Notes under the pieces: generated by a model
What the model was told of the DNA's origin: nothing
What the model saw: the letters and a program-made list of their open reading frames with translations, nothing else
The model's database searches: none
Assembly (NCBI GenBank): GCA_964595655.1
Contig: CAZQQV010000019.1
Span: 1 to 25,698, forward strand
Direction of reading: 5' to 3'
Length of the DNA stretch: 25,698 nt
Source: Caldimicrobium sp964595655
GTDB taxonomy: Bacteria > Desulfobacterota > Thermodesulfobacteria > Thermodesulfobacteriales > Thermodesulfobacteriaceae
Made by a program: the position numbers and the translations under genes
Shown: positions 23,842-25,698 of the stretch, piece by piece
Layout of the letters: every line of letters starts with the position of its first letter
Position numbering within the stretch: the first letter of the stretch is position 1

Positions 23842-24718
23842 AAAAATAAAAAGTTTCTTTTTTCTCCTTTTAAGATTTTCCCTTTCTTTTGGAATTCTCT
23901 TTTATCTTTTTAAAAGGGCAGATTTGGCTAAACTAAGGCTCCTCTTTACCCAGATAGATCTGAAGTATTATTTTTCAGCCCTTTTTTGTGTGGGTATCTT
24001 TCAGAGCCTTGTTGCCTTGAGATGGAAAAAGATTTGTGCCTCCTGGGGGTTTGAAGAAAGTTTCTTTTTTTATTTAAAAAGCTATCTTATGGGTTTTTCT
24101 TTGAATACCCTCTTTCCAGGGATTGTTGCAGGAGATACTTTAAGGGGGTTTAATCTTTACAAAAAGGGGCTTGAGTGGAAAAAATCCAGTTTCAGCGTAG
24201 TTCTTGACAGGGCTCTTGGTCTCATGGGAATTATGTTTATTCTTGCCTTTTCTTTGAAAATTGGATCAAGCTATCTTCCAGAAAGGCTTTATAGCCTCTT
24301 AAAATTTATTGTTTATCCCTCCTTTTTGGGGTTCCTTGGAGTAGTTTTTATTTTAACCTTTTTCAGTAAAAGCCATTTTTTAAATCCTTTGAAACTTCCT
24401 CATGTCTTAACCCCGTTGATTCTTGGAATTATCATTCAGATTTTCTTTGTCTTTCAGTTTTTATTTCTTGGAAGGGCCTTACATCTTTCACTTTCAACTT
24501 CCGCTTATTTTGTGCTCATACCTGTAATTAGCTTTCTCTCAGCTCTTCCCCTTAGTATTTCAGGGCTTGGTGTGAGAGAGGGAACCTTAAGCTATTTTCT
24601 TCATCATTTGAATTATCCTGTGGAATACGGTCTTTCCATGGGACTACTTGCTTATAGTCTCATTCTAATTTCAGCCATCCCTGGTGTAATTTTTTATCTC
24701 AAAGGGAAATGGACTTAA
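23831..24718 (+). CDS. Flippase-like/LPG-synthase-TM family membrane protein (UPF0104)
   Basis: The 295-aa hydrophobic protein has about eight membrane spans. It resembles the lysylphosphatidylglycerol synthase transmembrane family (UPF0104, PF03706), whose members are often called flippase-like. Visible marks are GFSLNTLFPGIVAGDTLRG, SVVLDRALGLM and, late, SISGLGVREGTLSYFL. No enzymatic domain follows, so it is the membrane half only. The frame is open from 23738 inside truB, but ATG 23831 begins just before the truB stop (11-base overlap) and is a better start. The substrate is unknown; the family is sometimes linked to glycolipid or hopanoid transport. It overlaps marC by 10 bases. Confidence 0.8.
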   Translation: MNLKKIKSFFFLLLRFSLSFGILFYLFKRADLAKLRLLFTQIDLKYYFSALFCVGIFQSLVALRWKKICASWGFEESFFFYLKSYLMGFSLNTLFPGIVAGDTLRGFNLYKKGLEWKKSSFSVVLDRALGLMGIMFILAFSLKIGSSYLPERLYSLLKFIVYPSFLGFLGVVFILTFFSKSHFLNPLKLPHVLTPLILGIIIQIFFVFQFLFLGRALHLSLSTSAYFVLIPVISFLSALPLSISGLGVREGTLSYFLHHLNYPVEYGLSMGLLAYSLILISAIPGVIFYLKGKWT

Positions 24719-25329
24719 CCTTTTTTCTAAAAAGTTTTATAGCCCTTTTTACTATCATAGATCCCATCGGAGGTGCTCCTTTCTTTTTAAGTATCACAGC
24801 AGATTATGATGAGACTGAAAGGAAAAAAATTGCCTTAAGAGCAAGTATGACGGTTTTTATCATTCTTTCACTTTTTCTTTTCTTTGGAGGTTCCCTCCTT
24901 TCAATTTTGAATATTTCTCTTCCTTCATTTAAAATTGCAGGGGGAATACTTCTCTTTTTAACAGCCTTTGAGATGCTCCTTGGAAAGGTAAGAAGTGCAA
25001 AGACCACTCCTGAAGAGGAAAAAAGGGTTCAAGAAAGGGAGGATGTCTCGGTGGTTCCTCTTGGAATACCCTATCTTGCTGGCCCTGGGGCCATAACCAC
25101 TGTTATTATTCTCTCTGAAAACAAAACCCTAGAAGAAAAATTTTTGATTTTCCTTTCCCTTTGCTTAGTTTCAGTGACAACCTATCTTATTCTTTCTAAT
25201 TCCAGCAAAATTTTTAAGTTTTTTGGAGAATTGGGGACAAAAGCTGTGGTTAGACTTCTCGGTTTAATTCTTGCAAGCATTGCTGTTGAATATATTTCCC
25301 ATGGAATCAAAGCCTATTTCAACCATTAA
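24709..25329 (+). CDS. marC: MarC family (UPF0056) membrane protein
   Basis: The 206-aa protein has six membrane spans and the MarC/UPF0056 pattern: LFTIIDPIGGAPFFLSIT at the start, FKIAGGILLFLTAFEML in the middle and PLGIPYLAGPGAITTVI in the second half. The transport role is not established; the old multiple-antibiotic-resistance name comes from the neighbouring E. coli locus only. Its ATG lies inside the end of the flippase-like gene, so it is the last gene of the infB operon. No terminator is visible before the transposase remnant. Confidence 0.9.
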   Translation: MDLTFFLKSFIALFTIIDPIGGAPFFLSITADYDETERKKIALRASMTVFIILSLFLFFGGSLLSILNISLPSFKIAGGILLFLTAFEMLLGKVRSAKTTPEEEKRVQEREDVSVVPLGIPYLAGPGAITTVIILSENKTLEEKFLIFLSLCLVSVTTYLILSNSSKIFKFFGELGTKAVVRLLGLILASIAVEYISHGIKAYFNH

Positions 25330-25377
25330 TATCTTTTTAACTTTAATATTCCTCTTGCCTTTCCTCTTTACAGGTTT

Positions 25378-25692
25378 TTATACCCTCCAAAACTGCTCTA
25401 ATAGAATTAGTCCAAATTGCATCACCTTATGTGAAATTTTTAGGCCTAATTTTAAAGTGTATTTTAACTCATATAGGTTAATCACTTTTTCTTGGATTTC
25501 TTGGGAGTAAGCATTATGAGGGATCCGACCGCAATTTCCATAAATAAGAACTTTAGGCCCTAACTTCTTAACCTTTTTCTTGAGGCGCTTAAAGTGTCTT
25601 ATAGAGATATTTATGCTTTGAGCCCCTTCTTTAGAAGTTATAAAGCCTTGGATAGCCTGTTGGATGATGTGATAGCGGTGAGCGTATTTCAT
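25378..25692 (-). pseudogene. Truncated transposase (HTH start, ISNCY/IS1202-like)
   Basis: The minus-strand frame from ATG at 25690-25692 gives 104 aa. The first 70 residues look like the helix-turn-helix front of ISNCY-type transposases: RYHIIQQAIQG, then INISIRHFKRLKKKVKKLG, then IYGNCGRIPHNAYSQEI. After LYELKY the sequence stops resembling the family (a frameshift around 25440 is likely), and the catalytic integrase domain is missing because marC follows. A full protein would be about 400 aa. The ATG lies six bases from the window edge, so the true start or terminal repeat may lie beyond it. Confidence 0.6.
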
Positions 25693-25698
25693 AAACCA

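Overview
The window reads as a contiguous piece of a low-GC, probably thermophilic, Gram-negative bacterial chromosome. LPS-core and Kdo genes (hldD, kdsB) and apolipoprotein N-acyltransferase (lnt) show a diderm envelope. The Lys/Glu-rich proteins, the lactate permease, the lone AmmeMemoRadiSam B protein and the OtsAB + TreT trehalose genes would fit a Thermodesulfobacteria-like organism (Thermodesulfobacterium/Caldimicrobium type). That placement is an inference from gene content and style, not from a marker comparison. Almost all of the sequence is ordinary, densely packed housekeeping DNA.

Layout. (1) 1-2735, minus strand: an AmpG-like MFS permease followed by a type I restriction-modification methylase (hsdM) that runs off the left edge. 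(2) 2736-4508: promoter and L-lactate permease, then a hairpin terminator and a roughly 320-base gap holding what looks like a decayed gene end on the minus strand. (3) 4762-8128, plus strand: a promoter followed by hldD, a CorC/YbeX-like CBS protein and lnt, tightly packed and concerned with the envelope. (4) 8131-12185, minus strand: a trehalose operon with a near-consensus promoter, a fused trehalose-6-phosphate synthase/phosphatase, a small AT-rich two-repeat protein (DUF5752-like) and a TreT-type trehalose glycosyltransferase. (5) 12216-14406, plus strand: ligA, overlapping trpS tail to tail. (6) 14387-18614, minus strand: kdsB, memo-like gene, gltX, a short membrane-peptide ORF and trpS. 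(7) 18657-25329, plus strand: infB, ylxP (DUF503), rbfA, nrnA, truB, a flippase-like membrane protein and marC, a translation/ribosome-maturation operon with two membrane genes at its end. (8) 25378-25698: a truncated, frameshifted transposase start on the minus strand at the right edge.

How the parts work together: region 7 makes initiation factor 2, 30S maturation factor RbfA, tRNA pseudouridine-55 synthase and a nanoRNase/pAp phosphatase. Region 6 charges tRNA-Glu and tRNA-Trp and activates Kdo for LPS. Region 3 makes ADP-heptose for the LPS core and finishes lipoproteins. Region 4 makes trehalose by two different chemistries from one transcript, which is the most interesting metabolic feature. 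Other points worth a second look are the uncharacterised two-repeat protein inside the trehalose operon, and the 29-aa membrane ORF upstream of trpS, whose reading frame continues past a UGA to a stop abutting the trpS start codon. I found no CRISPR array, tRNA, rRNA or clearly novel defence system; the hsdM partners lie outside the window.
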